Assembly: GCA_019638675.1 (NCBI GenBank)
Contig: JAHBTE010000001.1
Span: 2,698,605-2,762,604, forward strand
DNA from: Fimbriimonadaceae bacterium
GTDB taxonomy: Bacteria > Armatimonadota > Fimbriimonadia > Fimbriimonadales > Fimbriimonadaceae
Direction: 5' to 3'
DNA: 64,000 nt
Position 1 is the stretch's first letter, and each line of letters opens with the position of its first letter. The notes under the pieces are model-generated. The model was not told where the DNA came from and ran no database searches. It saw only the letters and a program-made list of their open reading frames with translations. The translations under genes and the position numbers were made by a program. This document shows, piece by piece, positions 8,266-17,089 of the stretch.

Positions 8266-8292
8266 CCCTACCTTTGCGCTGCAAAGGCAGGG
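8266..8292. repeat. Intergenic palindrome CCTTTGC-gct-GCAAAGG
   Basis: A 7-bp perfect stem extended by CCCT/AGGG with one mismatch. It lies 24 bp from copy 2 of family A, so three palindromes occupy 145 bp of this spacer. Confidence 0.6.
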
Positions 8293-8309
8293 GCACAAGT
8301 TCGTAAGGG

Positions 8310-8738
8310 TTAGTCTATTTTGATCCGTTGACCGATCGATTCTTCTACTTCGGCGAGGATCGCCTTTTTGAGTTTCTCTGGATGTATTTTCCAATAATTC
8401 CAAAAGGCTTCAACAAAACCAAAAGGCTGGCACTGCCCTGGGCTTTCTTCTCCTAAATGGATCAAAACGTGCCGATCACCGTCATCCTGCAACATCCACC
8501 AGTAATCACTATCCACAACAATAACAATCAATCTCTCGTCGTTTTCTAATTGAGAACAGAGTTCTTCATATTGTTTGGTCGTCGCAATGTGTGGGATATT
8601 TGAATGAAAAGAACTTTTTACTTGTTCAGCATAAAAAGAGTCATCTGAAGCGACAACACACATTTTCCATTTCAATGTAATCACTGGCTCAGAATCCTCC
8701 ACTATAATTTCCTGATAAATGAAATTATAGATTCCCAT
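8310..8738 (-). CDS. Hypothetical protein (142 aa)
   Basis: I do not recognise this family. The protein is soluble, acidic and rich in aromatic residues (LIVIVVDSDYWWMLQDDG, FVEAFWNYWKIHPEKLKKA). The N-terminal part (WKMCVVASDDSFYAEQVKSSF) has a beta-alpha character that could be a small Rossmann-like domain. It stands alone between two clusters of palindromic repeats, reads toward the first of them, and is A+T richer than proS next to it, which suggests an accessory gene. No Shine-Dalgarno is visible before the ATG at 8738. Confidence 0.5.
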   Translation of the reverse strand: MGIYNFIYQEIIVEDSEPVITLKWKMCVVASDDSFYAEQVKSSFHSNIPHIATTKQYEELCSQLENDERLIVIVVDSDYWWMLQDDGDRHVLIHLGEESPGQCQPFGFVEAFWNYWKIHPEKLKKAILAEVEESIGQRIKID

Positions 8739-8810
8739 TCAATTTCTACTAATCAAATTCTATAGGCATCTGGTGGCTCTCCTACTATCCTCTGCTAACG
8801 CCCCCCTATT

Positions 8811-8830
8811 CTCCCAGACTTGGTGAGGGA
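8811..8830. repeat. REP-like palindrome, family A, degenerate copy 3
   Basis: CTCCCA-gact-TGGtgAG: the same centre and inner stem as copy 1 but with mismatched outer arm. Located 13 bp from the family B element, just upstream of proS. Confidence 0.5.
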
Positions 8831-8841
8831 ATAAAGAGGTG

Positions 8842-8863
8842 GGTGCTACTGATGAAACCAGTG
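8842..8863. repeat. REP-like palindrome, family B, copy 1
   Basis: Imperfect hairpin with ACTG/CAGT arms and core ATGAAACC. It aligns with the element at 58084-58105 at about 17 of 22 positions, and one change on each arm is compensatory. It overlaps the longest open extension of proS, so that extension is not coding. Confidence 0.5.
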
Positions 8864-8928
8864 CCTCTATGCACGACTCACTCCATGCCCCAGCCCGATT
8901 CAACCGAACCTGTCAAAATCTCCGAACC

Positions 8929-10440
8929 ATGGCTAAGGATTTAGGAGTCACCAGCAGAGAAGACAACTATGCCGAGTGGTACAACGACGTCGTCAAAAAA
9001 GCCGACCTCGCGGACAACTCGGTGGTACGTGGGTGCATGGTCATCAAGCCGCACGGATACGCGGTTTGGGAACACATGCAACAAGCCCTCGACCGGATGT
9101 TCAAAGAAACCGGTCATGTCAACGCCTACTTCCCTCTGCTGATCCCGAAATCCTTTTTGAGCAAAGAAGCCGAACACGTTGACGGCTTCGCCAAAGAATG
9201 CGCCGTTGTTACCCACCACCGTTTGATGAACGATCCGAATGGCAAAGGCGTAGTCGTTGACCCAGAAGCGAGGCTTGAAGAAGAACTGATTATCCGCCCA
9301 ACCAGCGAAACAATTATTTGGCACAGCTACAAAAACTGGATTCAAAGCTACCGCGATTTACCTTTGCTCATCAATCAGTGGGCGAACGTGATGCGGTGGG
9401 AATTGCGCCCTCGCTTGTTCTTGCGCACGGCAGAGTTTTTGTGGCAAGAAGGCCACACAGCACACGCAACTTACGATGAAGCCGAGCAAGAAACACTGAC
9501 GATTCTGGGAATCTACAAGCGCTTTGCCGAAGAGTGGATGTGCGTGCCAGTTGTAGATGGAATTAAGTCGGAAGGAGAGAAGTTCGCCGGGGCTGACCAC
9601 ACCTACACGATCGAAGCGATGACGCAAGACCTGCGCGCGATTCAGGCGGGGACATCGCACCACTTAGGGCAAAACTTTGCCAAGGCGTTTGATGTGACAT
9701 TCCAATCGACCGAAGGAAAACCTGAGTACGTTTACGCAACAAGTTGGGGCGTTTCTACCCGTTTGATCGGAACGATGATCATGGCGCACTCCGACGACAA
9801 AGGTCTGGTTTGCCCACCAAAACTTGCACCAATCCAGGTCGTTATTGTTCCAATCGGTCGCGGCGATGAGAGAGCTGCCGTACTTGAGGCATCCGACAAA
9901 ATGGCGGCTGATCTCCGGGCAACCAACTGGGCGGGTGCTCCGATTCGTGTGAAGATTGACGACCGCGAAAAAGAATCGCCAGGGTTCAAATTCAATCACT
10001 GGGAAATGCGCGGCGTTTGTCTGCGGATCGAAATCGGGCCACGTGATCTTGCCGAAAACAAATGCTTACTCGCAAATCGAGTGGCGGACGAAAAGCAAGA
10101 AGTGAGCCTCCATCAAGTCGTCAATCAGGTCGTTGCCGGGCTGGATGGATTCCAATCCACGCTCTACAACCGAGCTTTGGAACTCCGCAATGCCAACACG
10201 AAACGGGTTGACACTTGGGACGAGTTCAAGGCTGTGTTCGCAAACGAAGGCGGCGCTGGGTTCGTGGTCGCCCATTGGGACGGCACTCAGCAAACCGAGG
10301 ATGCGATTTCGGAAGCCACAAAGGCAACGATTCGGTGCATTCCGCTCGTTGCGCTTGACCCGAAAGATGAAGAGCCTGGCGTTTGCGTTTATTCCGGTAA
10401 ACCGAGTAACAAGCGCGTGATTTTCGCTCGCGCTTACTAA
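8929..10440 (+). CDS. proS: Proline--tRNA ligase, archaeal/eukaryotic-type
   Basis: Class II aminoacyl-tRNA synthetase that charges tRNA-Pro in the cytoplasm. Sequence features: [21 protein letters not shown] (motif 1 region), RPTSETIIW (the TSE substrate motif), [25 protein letters not shown] (motif 2), [16 protein letters not shown] and [20 protein letters not shown] (motif 3), then an anticodon-binding domain ([10 protein letters not shown] onward) and the C-terminal zinc-type domain ending in a Tyr, typical of the shorter type-3 ProRS without the editing insertion. Length 503 residues fits. The ATG at 8929 ([22 protein letters not shown]) was chosen; the frame is open to 8839 but that part runs through a repeated palindrome. 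Confidence 0.95.
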   Translation: MAKDLGVTSREDNYAEWYNDVVKKADLADNSVVRGCMVIKPHGYAVWEHMQQALDRMFKETGHVNAYFPLLIPKSFLSKEAEHVDGFAKECAVVTHHRLMNDPNGKGVVVDPEARLEEELIIRPTSETIIWHSYKNWIQSYRDLPLLINQWANVMRWELRPRLFLRTAEFLWQEGHTAHATYDEAEQETLTILGIYKRFAEEWMCVPVVDGIKSEGEKFAGADHTYTIEAMTQDLRAIQAGTSHHLGQNFAKAFDVTFQSTEGKPEYVYATSWGVSTRLIGTMIMAHSDDKGLVCPPKLAPIQVVIVPIGRGDERAAVLEASDKMAADLRATNWAGAPIRVKIDDREKESPGFKFNHWEMRGVCLRIEIGPRDLAENKCLLANRVADEKQEVSLHQVVNQVVAGLDGFQSTLYNRALELRNANTKRVDTWDEFKAVFANEGGAGFVVAHWDGTQQTEDAISEATKATIRCIPLVALDPKDEEPGVCVYSGKPSNKRVIFARAY

Positions 10441-10451
10441 GTACCGGGATT

Positions 10452-10485
10452 AACTCCTCTCAAGATTATTTGAGAGGAGTTTTTT
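10452..10485 (+). terminator. Rho-independent terminator after proS
   Basis: 12-bp perfect stem AACTCCTCTCAA / TTGAGAGGAGTT with a 6-nt loop, followed by T6. It starts 12 bp after the proS stop and overlaps the end of the opposing small gene. Confidence 0.9.
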
Positions 10486-10732
10486 GTATTTGCACCGCTG
10501 TTTCTTCAATCCAGTTCCCCATCCGATTCGACCGCCAACTCAGCCACATCCGCCGCTCTTTGGGCCACCAAGTGAGTTCCAGGGTTCCTTTTTCGATCGG
10601 CTTACGAATATGCCAATGCCTCCCGCCGGCGTACTGCTTGGTTCCCATTTCTTGCATCTGCAAGCCCAAAGATTCCACTAACTTTTCAATTTGAGAAGTG
10701 TCTTCGGTGAATGGCAGTTCAAGGCTTTGCAC
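10466..10732 (-). CDS. Small hypothetical protein (88 aa)
   Basis: Unrecognised. A compact alpha/beta protein rich in Trp (GGRHWHIRKPIEKGTLELTWWPKERRMWLSWRSNR), suggestive of a single small domain. GTG start at 10732. Its stop codon lies inside the loop of the proS terminator, and its first bases overlap the longest frame of the divergent gene, supporting a downstream start for the latter. Could be spurious, but the frame has coding character and the opposite-strand frames in this interval do not. Confidence 0.45.
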   Translation of the reverse strand: MQSLELPFTEDTSQIEKLVESLGLQMQEMGTKQYAGGRHWHIRKPIEKGTLELTWWPKERRMWLSWRSNRMGNWIEETAVQIQKTPLK

Positions 10733-10800
10733 GCTTCACAATTACCCGAGAGTTAAGTTTCCCGGTTCGAGATGCCGAAAATAGTTTTGGGAAGTTGAAA

Positions 10801-11493
10801 ATGAACTCACTGCGAGGAATGGTGCTGGGCTTGCTTCAGCAACAAAACGGACTGACTGACGAGGAAATCGCCTATCAGCTTCGGCAATTCGTGCCTTCCA
10901 CCCACGCGGTTTCATTGATCTGCCGCCAGTTTGAAGCAGAAGGATTGCTCAAACGCATCAAACGAATCGGCAAACCAAGCGGCAACTATCTCACCGAGGA
11001 AGCGGTTCAGCCAGAAACAATTGAGTTTGCACCGGAAGCAGTTGCCGAACCGGTTGACGATTCGATCCCGGTTGGCAAAGGGCAAGAGCACATAAACGAT
11101 CTCAAACAGATTGGATTCCGCTGGGTTGGTGACTTTTACAAAAATGAGAATCATGTTTCGTTTTCAATCGGCGAAAACGGCGACATGAACGATATTCTTG
11201 TCGCGTTTGTGGTGGACGGCGCAGTGGTATGTTTTATGCACTCTCTCCGCTCGCTGGGTCACTGCTTGGCATCGTTGACTTCAGGGTCGGCAGCGGGCAA
11301 TCATGCACGATATCAAGGCTACATCAAAGGATTGCTCCAACGAGATAGCAAGATTGAGATTTACGCGCTTTCTGATCCCGGTGGATTGCAGTACGCAGGA
11401 CACAAGCTGAGTTTGTGTACGGGAATCTTTCCGGCGCTCATCGAGCACTTTCATCCCGCTTGGAATAAAAATTCCAACGATGCTGCTGCTTAG
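10801..11493 (+). CDS. Winged-helix domain protein of unknown function
   Basis: 230 residues from the ATG at 10801, which has GGGAAG at a good distance upstream; the frame is open to 10711 but that part lies over the divergent gene. Residues 1-60 look like a small winged helix (GMVLGLLQQQNGLTDEEIAYQL...SLICRQFEAEGLLKRI), followed by an acidic Pro/Glu linker (about 70-95). The C-terminal domain (about 100-225) starts GQEHINDLKQIGFRWVGDF and ends ALIEHFHPAWNKNS. A faint similarity to GIY-YIG-like small domains was considered but the diagnostic residues are not clear. Function unknown; DNA binding is plausible. Confidence 0.55.
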   Translation: MNSLRGMVLGLLQQQNGLTDEEIAYQLRQFVPSTHAVSLICRQFEAEGLLKRIKRIGKPSGNYLTEEAVQPETIEFAPEAVAEPVDDSIPVGKGQEHINDLKQIGFRWVGDFYKNENHVSFSIGENGDMNDILVAFVVDGAVVCFMHSLRSLGHCLASLTSGSAAGNHARYQGYIKGLLQRDSKIEIYALSDPGGLQYAGHKLSLCTGIFPALIEHFHPAWNKNSNDAAA

Positions 11494-12068
11494 CCAGGCG
11501 TTAGCCAACCTGATTCGGCAAGGCCATCTGCGATCACTTGCGCGTACGATTTGCTTGGCGGATTAAGGTCTACTCGAGATTCGGCCCAAGTAAACGTCAC
11601 GACAGGAATTCCCTGAACGTCGCCTAAATACACCGCTTGCCGGTACCAACCGCGTTCTGCTACAAACATAGTTCCTTGCTTTTGGAGGGTGAGCCAGTCG
11701 AGTTGGATTTCTCCCGGTTGCAACCCGTTTTCCATCGCGCAGATATCTTCAAACTGCTCCCGCGTCACGCGCCAGAGCCGGAGTGGAGTTTGTGGATGAG
11801 AACCAGAGATTTCAAGGAAAGCTACTCCTCCCTCTCCCCAACTGCTGGTTGATCCGGCATAAACCACTGGATAGCCGCAGGTTACGATCATGTCATCGGT
11901 AGGATCACTATCGTCGCGACAACCTGGATGCGGAGCGTGGTTCTTGGTTGGAGCCGTACCTTTGATATAACACTGAAAACGAGACTTAAACAGGTTAGAG
12001 CCGTAAGCGGCATACCAAACGTAATCCGGGATTTGCGGATCGGGTTTTTGGGAAATAGTTAAGTTCAT
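11490..12068 (-). CDS. Gamma-glutamylcyclotransferase-like fold protein
   Basis: The N-terminus carries VWYAAYGSNLFKSRF, the YGSNL signature of the GGCT/AIG2-like fold, whose backbone amides bind the substrate. HPGCRDDSDPTDD and YPVVYAGSTSSWGEGGVAFLEI follow. Members often appear in databases as histone deacetylase, apparently an annotation artefact. A catalytic Glu may be in REQFEDICAMENG. GGCT enzymes release 5-oxoproline from gamma-glutamyl compounds, but related proteins act on other amides, so the activity is open. It is downstream of icd in the same direction and overlaps the convergent winged-helix gene by 4 bp. Confidence 0.7.
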   Translation of the reverse strand: MNLTISQKPDPQIPDYVWYAAYGSNLFKSRFQCYIKGTAPTKNHAPHPGCRDDSDPTDDMIVTCGYPVVYAGSTSSWGEGGVAFLEISGSHPQTPLRLWRVTREQFEDICAMENGLQPGEIQLDWLTLQKQGTMFVAERGWYRQAVYLGDVQGIPVVTFTWAESRVDLNPPSKSYAQVIADGLAESGWLTPG

Positions 12069-12081
12069 TTTTGGGATGAGA

Positions 12082-12112
12082 TTCCCCGCTCTGATTTAAC
12101 CAGAGCGGGGAA
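12082..12112 (-). terminator. Hairpin downstream of icd, weak terminator or processing site
   Basis: 12-bp perfect stem TTCCCCGCTCTG / CAGAGCGGGGAA with a 7-nt loop lies 8 bp after the icd stop. No T-run follows on the minus strand, so partial termination or mRNA end protection is as likely as full termination. Confidence 0.55.
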
Positions 12113-12119
12113 ATAGCAC

Positions 12120-13418
12120 TTACATATTCTTGATGATTTCTTCACCGAACCCGGAGCAGCTCACCAAAGTTGCGCCGTCCATCAGCCGTTCGAAGTCGTA
12201 AGTGACGGTTTTAGCGGAAATCGCGCCTTCAACTCCCTTGATGATCAAGTCAGCCGCTTCTGTCCAGCCCATGTAGCGGAACATCATTTCCCCGCTCAGA
12301 ATAACCGAGCTTGGGTTCACCTTATCTTGATCAGCGTATTTTGGAGCGGTTCCGTGAGTGGCTTCGAAGATCGCGTGACCGCTGATGTAGTTGATGTTTG
12401 CACCAGGGGCGATTCCGATTCCGCCAACTTGAGCGGCGAGTGCGTCACTCACGTAGTCGCCGTTGAGGTTGAGCGTAGCAACAACATCATATTCCGCGGG
12501 ACGCAGAAGGATTTGCTGGAGGAACGCATCGGCAATAACATCTTTGATGACCAGGCCAGCTCCTCGCTTACCTTCGGGAATCACGTGCCAAGGGCCGCCA
12601 TCAAGTGGAACCGCGCCAAAGAAATCTCGAGCAACCTGATATCCCCAGTCGGCAAATGCACCTTCGGTGAACTTCATAATATTGCCCTTGTGGACAAGCG
12701 TTACGCTCTTTCTGCCCTGAGAAATCGCCGATTCGATCGCGCTATGGACGAGCCGTTCAGTTCCGACATAACTCACTGGCTTGATGCCGATTCCCACTTG
12801 AACGGGGAGATCGCGAGCGGGTGCGCCGATCTTTACTAGTTCACTGCTCCACTCATCAATCTTAGCCTTCGTGCCGAAGCGAATTTTCTTATGCAGCGCA
12901 GGAAATTCTTTTTCTAAGAATCCCAGCAGTTTGTTGGAGTCTTCACTGCCACCGATAAATTCGATACCGGCATAGATGTCTTCCGTGTTTTCCCGGAAGA
13001 TAATCATATCCACCAGGTTTGGTTCTTTGACTGGACTTGGAACGCCAGTGAACCATCGAACTGGGCGAAGACACACAAACAGGTCGAGCATCTGGCGGAG
13101 AGCTACGTTGATGGATCGGATTCCACCGCCAACCGGAGTGGTAAGTGGGCCTTTGATTCCGACGAGATATTTGTTGAATTGATCAAGGGTTTCTTGTGGG
13201 AGCCAATCGCCAGTGGTGTCGAACGCTTTTTGGCCAGCGAGAACTTCTGTCCATTCGATTTTTCGTTCTCCACCGTACGCCTTTTCAACTGCGGCATCCA
13301 AAACTCGTTTACTTGCACGCCAGATATCAGGGCCAGTGCCGTCTCCTTCGATAAACGGAATGATCGGATCGTTCGGCACGTTGAGGCCGGTTGGCAACTT
13401 AGTAATTGGGGTTCCCAT
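12120..13418 (-). CDS. icd: Isocitrate dehydrogenase (NADP+)
   Basis: TCA-cycle enzyme that oxidatively decarboxylates isocitrate to 2-oxoglutarate. Visible features: [33 protein letters not shown] with the conserved substrate-binding Ser at about residue 102 (the phosphorylated position in E. coli Icd), Arg-rich [35 protein letters not shown] and [17 protein letters not shown] near the cofactor site. Length 432 is typical for the bacterial NADP type. The gene is monocistronic or leads the GGCT-like gene. Confidence 0.95.
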   Translation of the reverse strand: MGTPITKLPTGLNVPNDPIIPFIEGDGTGPDIWRASKRVLDAAVEKAYGGERKIEWTEVLAGQKAFDTTGDWLPQETLDQFNKYLVGIKGPLTTPVGGGIRSINVALRQMLDLFVCLRPVRWFTGVPSPVKEPNLVDMIIFRENTEDIYAGIEFIGGSEDSNKLLGFLEKEFPALHKKIRFGTKAKIDEWSSELVKIGAPARDLPVQVGIGIKPVSYVGTERLVHSAIESAISQGRKSVTLVHKGNIMKFTEGAFADWGYQVARDFFGAVPLDGGPWHVIPEGKRGAGLVIKDVIADAFLQQILLRPAEYDVVATLNLNGDYVSDALAAQVGGIGIAPGANINYISGHAIFEATHGTAPKYADQDKVNPSSVILSGEMMFRYMGWTEAADLIIKGVEGAISAKTVTYDFERLMDGATLVSCSGFGEEIIKNM

Positions 13419-13516
13419 AATGACAAAGCGAGGTTACCCGTGGCTTTTTGTTGAGTCAGTGACCATTTAGCCTCATGGCGATTAAGAGAACCTTAGGCAC
13501 TAGCCTGCGAATCCTG

Positions 13517-13522
13517 TAAAAT
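13517..13522 (+). promoter_or_regulatory. Putative leaderless -10 box (TAAAAT) for the AlkD-like gene
   Basis: TAAAAT ends six bases before the ATG at 13529, with no Shine-Dalgarno between. Confidence 0.4.
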
Positions 13523-13528
13523 TCAAGC

Positions 13529-14200
13529 ATGAAGTTTGAGGAAATGATGGAGGAACTAGAGCGATCTGGCACTGAACAGAATCGCGTTGTATATGCTAAA
13601 CACGGCATTCGGATGCCGATGTTTGGTGTGAGTTTTGCCAACCTCAAACGAATCGCGCGGGAATACAGAAACTGTTCTCGCCAAGCGATGCTTTTGTGGA
13701 ATACCGAAAACCATGACGCACGCATGTTGGCAACGATGATCGCCGACCCAGCGGTGCTTGGTCAGGATGAGCTTTGCCTGTGGGCCGAAGAAGCCGATAA
13801 CTACGTACTCTGCGGCAACGTTGCGATGCTAACCGTTCGGTATCCGAACCACTGGATGATAGCTCAGGGTTGGATTGAACATCCGTCTGAGTGGATGTCA
13901 ACAATTGGCTGGAATACTATTTCGATCCTAGCGGCGAAACAAATGAAGCGACCGGATTCGGATTTTCGCCCGTTGATTGATTTCATCGTAAAGAACATCC
14001 ATAAAGCTCCGAATCGCACGAAATACGCGATGAATTCCGCGTTGATTGCCATTGGCCGAAGCCGAAAATCACTTACCCCAGTTGCCATTAAGGCAGGTGA
14101 AGTGATTGGCGAAATCAGCGTGAATCATGGTGAAAGCGGCAACAACACTCCGTTTGCACCAAACGCGATTAAAGAAGCGGTTGCTGTCGCCGCTGAGTAG
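13529..14200 (+). CDS. DNA alkylation repair protein, AlkD-like HEAT-repeat family
   Basis: 223 residues, all-helical, resembling AlkC/AlkD-type DNA glycosylase-fold proteins made of HEAT-like repeats. The start (RVVYAKHGIRMPMFGVSFANLKRIAREY) matches the first helices, in which a short peptide-like GVxxxxLRxIA motif is conserved. The C-terminal VNHGESGNNTPFAPNAIKEA matches the V-HGxTxCxTPxA tail of the subgroup annotated as DNA alkylation repair protein. AlkD excises bulky cationic alkylpurines, but this subgroup often lacks activity, so function is family-level only. trhO follows after 9 bp. Confidence 0.72.
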   Translation: MKFEEMMEELERSGTEQNRVVYAKHGIRMPMFGVSFANLKRIAREYRNCSRQAMLLWNTENHDARMLATMIADPAVLGQDELCLWAEEADNYVLCGNVAMLTVRYPNHWMIAQGWIEHPSEWMSTIGWNTISILAAKQMKRPDSDFRPLIDFIVKNIHKAPNRTKYAMNSALIAIGRSRKSLTPVAIKAGEVIGEISVNHGESGNNTPFAPNAIKEAVAVAAE

Positions 14201-14209
14201 GTTCTAACC

Positions 14210-14974
14210 GTGAAAACCGTTGTCGCATTTTACAAATTCGTTGAATTGGCGGATTTTGCAGAAATGCGGCAATGGGTTAAGGATCACGGTCTACGCAATA
14301 ACCTACGAGGAACCATCCTCTTAGCTCCGGAAGGCATCAACGGTGGGCTTTCGGGCGAACCGGAGGAAGTTGAAGCCTTTTTTGCCGGGCTCGCTGAAGA
14401 TTCGCGATTTGCCGAGATCGAACGCAAGTATTCGCAACATGAAGACCATCCTTTCAAGCGATGGCTGGTGCGACTGAAAAAGGAAATCGTACGGATGAAA
14501 ATCCCGAATATTGATCCTAACCAAACGGTTGGAGAATACGTTTCGGCTCGCGATTGGAACGACCTCATTTCTGATCCAGAAGTAACGGTAATTGACTGCC
14601 GAAACGAATACGAAATCGACTTTGGAACCTTCAAAAATGCGATCAATCCGAAAACAATTGAATTCCACGAATTTCCTGAATACGTAGAAAAGAAACTGCC
14701 GCAGAAGGACGCGAAAATTGCGATGTTCTGCACAGGTGGAATACGGTGCGAAAAAGCTACGGCTTACATGAAGCAAATCGGCTACGAGCACATCTACCAC
14801 CTTCAAGGCGGGATTCTTAAATACCTTGAGGAAGTGCCAGAAGAAGATAGTTTATTTGAGGGATCATGTTTTGTGTTCGATCACCGCATCGCCCTTGATC
14901 ACAACCTGCAGCCGGTTCCTGGTGCAACCCGTGAATCAGCATTCGGGGACGATCACGGGTATTCGGAGAGCTAA
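14210..14974 (+). CDS. trhO: tRNA uridine(34) hydroxylase (rhodanese-domain), TrhO
   Basis: TrhO (YceA) uses O2 to convert U34 to 5-hydroxyuridine in a subset of tRNAs. Sequence: N-terminal acylphosphatase-like domain FYKFVELADFAEMRQWV...GTILLAPEGINGGLSG (about 6-50), then a rhodanese domain with VIDCRNEYEIDFGTFKNAINP and the active-site loop CTGGIRCEKAT, catalytic Cys at about 174. The length, 254, is shorter than E. coli TrhO but ends after the domain. GTG start, nine bases after the AlkD-like stop. The last 39 bp overlap the convergent sdaA coding region. Confidence 0.9.
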   Translation: MKTVVAFYKFVELADFAEMRQWVKDHGLRNNLRGTILLAPEGINGGLSGEPEEVEAFFAGLAEDSRFAEIERKYSQHEDHPFKRWLVRLKKEIVRMKIPNIDPNQTVGEYVSARDWNDLISDPEVTVIDCRNEYEIDFGTFKNAINPKTIEFHEFPEYVEKKLPQKDAKIAMFCTGGIRCEKATAYMKQIGYEHIYHLQGGILKYLEEVPEEDSLFEGSCFVFDHRIALDHNLQPVPGATRESAFGDDHGYSES

Positions 14975-16348
14975 ACCGCCTTCGCTGGTTTCTTTGTAGC
15001 GGCTGTTCATATCCAGCGCGGTTTCCCACATCGTCACGATCACATCGTCAAGGCTGATTTTCGCGAGAGTGGGATCGCTGGCAAGGGCAATATTCGCCGC
15101 TGTGATCGCCTTCATCGCGCCCATTGTGTTGCGTTCAATACACGGCACCTGAACTAATCCGCCAACCGGATCGCAGGTGAGGCCCAGATGGTGTTCCATT
15201 GCAATTTCCGCCGCCATCAGAATTCGGGCCGTGTCGCATCCGAGCATATAAGCATGACCCGCCGCCGCCATTGCCGAGCTCACGCCGATCTCTGCCATAC
15301 ATCCACCCATCGCCGCGCTGATAGTTGCTCCTTTTTTGAATAGACATCCGATTTCTGATGCCACGAGGATGAATTCTCTTAGTTGCTCGTGGGTGAACCC
15401 AAGGAAAGTATGCCCGTACATCATAACAGCGGGGATCACGCCCGCCGCCCCGTTTGTTGGAGCGGTAACGACCCGACCAAATGCCGCATTTTCTTCGTTC
15501 ACCGCGAGGGCGAAAATACTAATCCATCGGAGCGTTTGCTGAAAATTAGGGCTAGAATAGCGCATATTTTCCACCCATTGGTCGAAGCCTTTGTAGCTTC
15601 GCCCGCTCATGAGGTCAGCGTTGAGTTTCTTTGCGCGACGAGTGACATTTAAGCCACCGGGGAGCACACCTTCCGAATGGCAGCCACGATAGATGCACTC
15701 GCGCATAGTGGCCCAAATTTCGTCTAAGCCTGCGTCGGTTTCTTCCTTTGGTCGCCAGCACCGTTCGTTGGCACGAACCATATCTGGAATGGTTAATCCC
15801 TTCAGCTCGGCATACCGCACAATATCCGACGCATGCTGAATGGGATGTGGGAGAAGAACGCATCGGTTTTCACCAAGTTCTTCATCTTCTGTGACAACGA
15901 ACCCGCCACCAACTGAATAGTATGTGCGTGAACGGATTTCCGAGTTCTTCAACCAAAAGGTGTATTTGATTCCATTAGGGTGGAACGGAAGTGTTTCATC
16001 CATGTGGAACACAATGTCGCTTTCCGGATTGAAAGTTATCTGATGTTTGCCCGCTAACAACATCACACGATCTGACTTCAATGAAGCGATCGTTTGATTG
16101 ATCTCATCAACCGGGCACGTTTTGGGATCCCAGTCCATTAAGCCAAGCTGAACGGCGATATCGGTTCCGTGTCCTTTTCCCGTTTTTGCCAAGCTTCCGT
16201 ATAGATCGACTTGCACTCGTTCTATATCGTCCGAATAGAAATCGCGTAGAAACAGTCGCCCAGCACGCCAAGGGCCGAGAGTGTGCGAACTCGATGGGCC
16301 AACCCCGATCTTGAAAATATCAAACGTGCTGATCGACTCTCGAGACAT
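14936..16348 (-). CDS. sdaA: L-serine ammonia-lyase, iron-sulfur dependent, single chain
   Basis: Deaminates L-serine to pyruvate using a [4Fe-4S] cluster. Begins [27 protein letters not shown], the serine-binding SSSHT motif of the beta-like domain. The alpha-like catalytic domain has [22 protein letters not shown] and [18 protein letters not shown], whose three Cys match cluster ligands, and ends [15 protein letters not shown]. The open frame runs 54 codons further upstream without family similarity; the ATG at 16348 was chosen because it begins the domain and has TATACT six bases upstream. Convergent with trhO (39 bp overlap) and divergent from a membrane-anchored gene across a 48-bp spacer. 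Confidence 0.93.
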   Translation of the reverse strand: MSRESISTFDIFKIGVGPSSSHTLGPWRAGRLFLRDFYSDDIERVQVDLYGSLAKTGKGHGTDIAVQLGLMDWDPKTCPVDEINQTIASLKSDRVMLLAGKHQITFNPESDIVFHMDETLPFHPNGIKYTFWLKNSEIRSRTYYSVGGGFVVTEDEELGENRCVLLPHPIQHASDIVRYAELKGLTIPDMVRANERCWRPKEETDAGLDEIWATMRECIYRGCHSEGVLPGGLNVTRRAKKLNADLMSGRSYKGFDQWVENMRYSSPNFQQTLRWISIFALAVNEENAAFGRVVTAPTNGAAGVIPAVMMYGHTFLGFTHEQLREFILVASEIGCLFKKGATISAAMGGCMAEIGVSSAMAAAGHAYMLGCDTARILMAAEIAMEHHLGLTCDPVGGLVQVPCIERNTMGAMKAITAANIALASDPTLAKISLDDVIVTMWETALDMNSRYKETSEGGLALRIPVIVPEC

Positions 16349-16349
16349 G

Positions 16350-16389
16350 ATTTGAGTATACGACCACTTGGTCAAGCGAATTTGAGTAT
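16350..16389. promoter_or_regulatory. Divergent regulatory spacer with direct and inverted repeats
   Basis: Between sdaA and the divergent gene, ATTTGAGTAT occurs twice (16350-16359 and 16380-16389), 30 bp apart start to start, flanking an inverted repeat GACCA-ct-TGGTC (16362-16373). TATACT (minus strand, 16355-16360) serves sdaA, and TATCCT (plus strand, 16387-16392) could serve the other gene. Confidence 0.5.
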
Positions 16390-16396
16390 CCTCAGC

Positions 16397-17089
16397 ATGA
16401 TGGTGGAAGCGATCAAGTGGATTCTGGTTGGCCTCGGAATCGGGGTTGCAGTCGAATACGCCCGCCACATCGCTTCGCTCAAGGAGTTGCTCAAACTCCC
16501 AGATTTCCAAACTGAAGCAGAAGAAGCACAGAAGAAGGCATCTTCCCTTGAATCACTCGTTCCGAGCCTCAAAGCGGACGTCGAAGCACACCTCAAAACA
16601 ATCGCCAAGTTAGAAGCCGATCTGAAATCAAAACCTGCGGTCGCTGAGGCAATGGTTGAAGTTCAAGCTCCGGTAGAGACAGCAAATCTCGATCAAATCA
16701 CTTCCCTGTCGCCACAATTCCGAGCCTTGCTCATTGAATCCGGAGTGACTTCTCCCGATCAGCTCGCGGCTAAATCCGAAACCGAACTTTTGGATATCGT
16801 TCAAGCCCAGCCTTGGGATTTAGTGAATCCAGCGGATTGGATTGCAGAAGCACGATCGCTGTCAACGGGAACAGTTCCCGTAGTTTCTCCAAGCACAGAG
16901 CAGGATGATCTCCATGCTCTACCCAGCATCACTAAGCAACAAGCAACTGCGCTGCAGAAATCAAATTTTGCAACGTTCGCCGCCATCAGCCAAGCAACCG
17001 AATCACAGTTGCTAGAAGCGGTAGAAGCAATGCCGTGGGACATTGTGAACGCAGAGGAGTGGATCAGTTATGCCAAATCCCAAGCCTAA
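16397..17089 (+). CDS. Membrane-anchored coiled-coil protein with two HhH-like repeats
   Basis: 230 residues from the first of two adjacent ATGs. One transmembrane helix (about 5-25, IKWILVGLGIGVAVEYA), a coiled-coil stretch (about 30-80), a linker, then two tandem repeats of about 50 residues: LSPQFRALLIESGVTSPDQL...PWDLVNPADWI (about 110-155) and LPSITKQQATALQKSNFATF...PWDIVNAEEWI (about 178-225). Each resembles a helix-hairpin-helix/DUF4332-like unit ending in PWD[LI]VNxx[DE]WI. Such units often bind DNA or other proteins. Overlaps a small membrane-protein gene by 20 bp. Function unknown. Confidence 0.65.
   Translation: MMVEAIKWILVGLGIGVAVEYARHIASLKELLKLPDFQTEAEEAQKKASSLESLVPSLKADVEAHLKTIAKLEADLKSKPAVAEAMVEVQAPVETANLDQITSLSPQFRALLIESGVTSPDQLAAKSETELLDIVQAQPWDLVNPADWIAEARSLSTGTVPVVSPSTEQDDLHALPSITKQQATALQKSNFATFAAISQATESQLLEAVEAMPWDIVNAEEWISYAKSQA

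Noticed and set aside
10801-11493. GIY-YIG nuclease domain in the winged-helix protein
   Set aside because: Only a vague resemblance at the C-terminus; the Arg and Glu catalytic positions are not identifiable.
16348-16510. N-terminal extension of SdaA
   Set aside because: The upstream frame covers the divergent gene and has no similarity to serine dehydratases.
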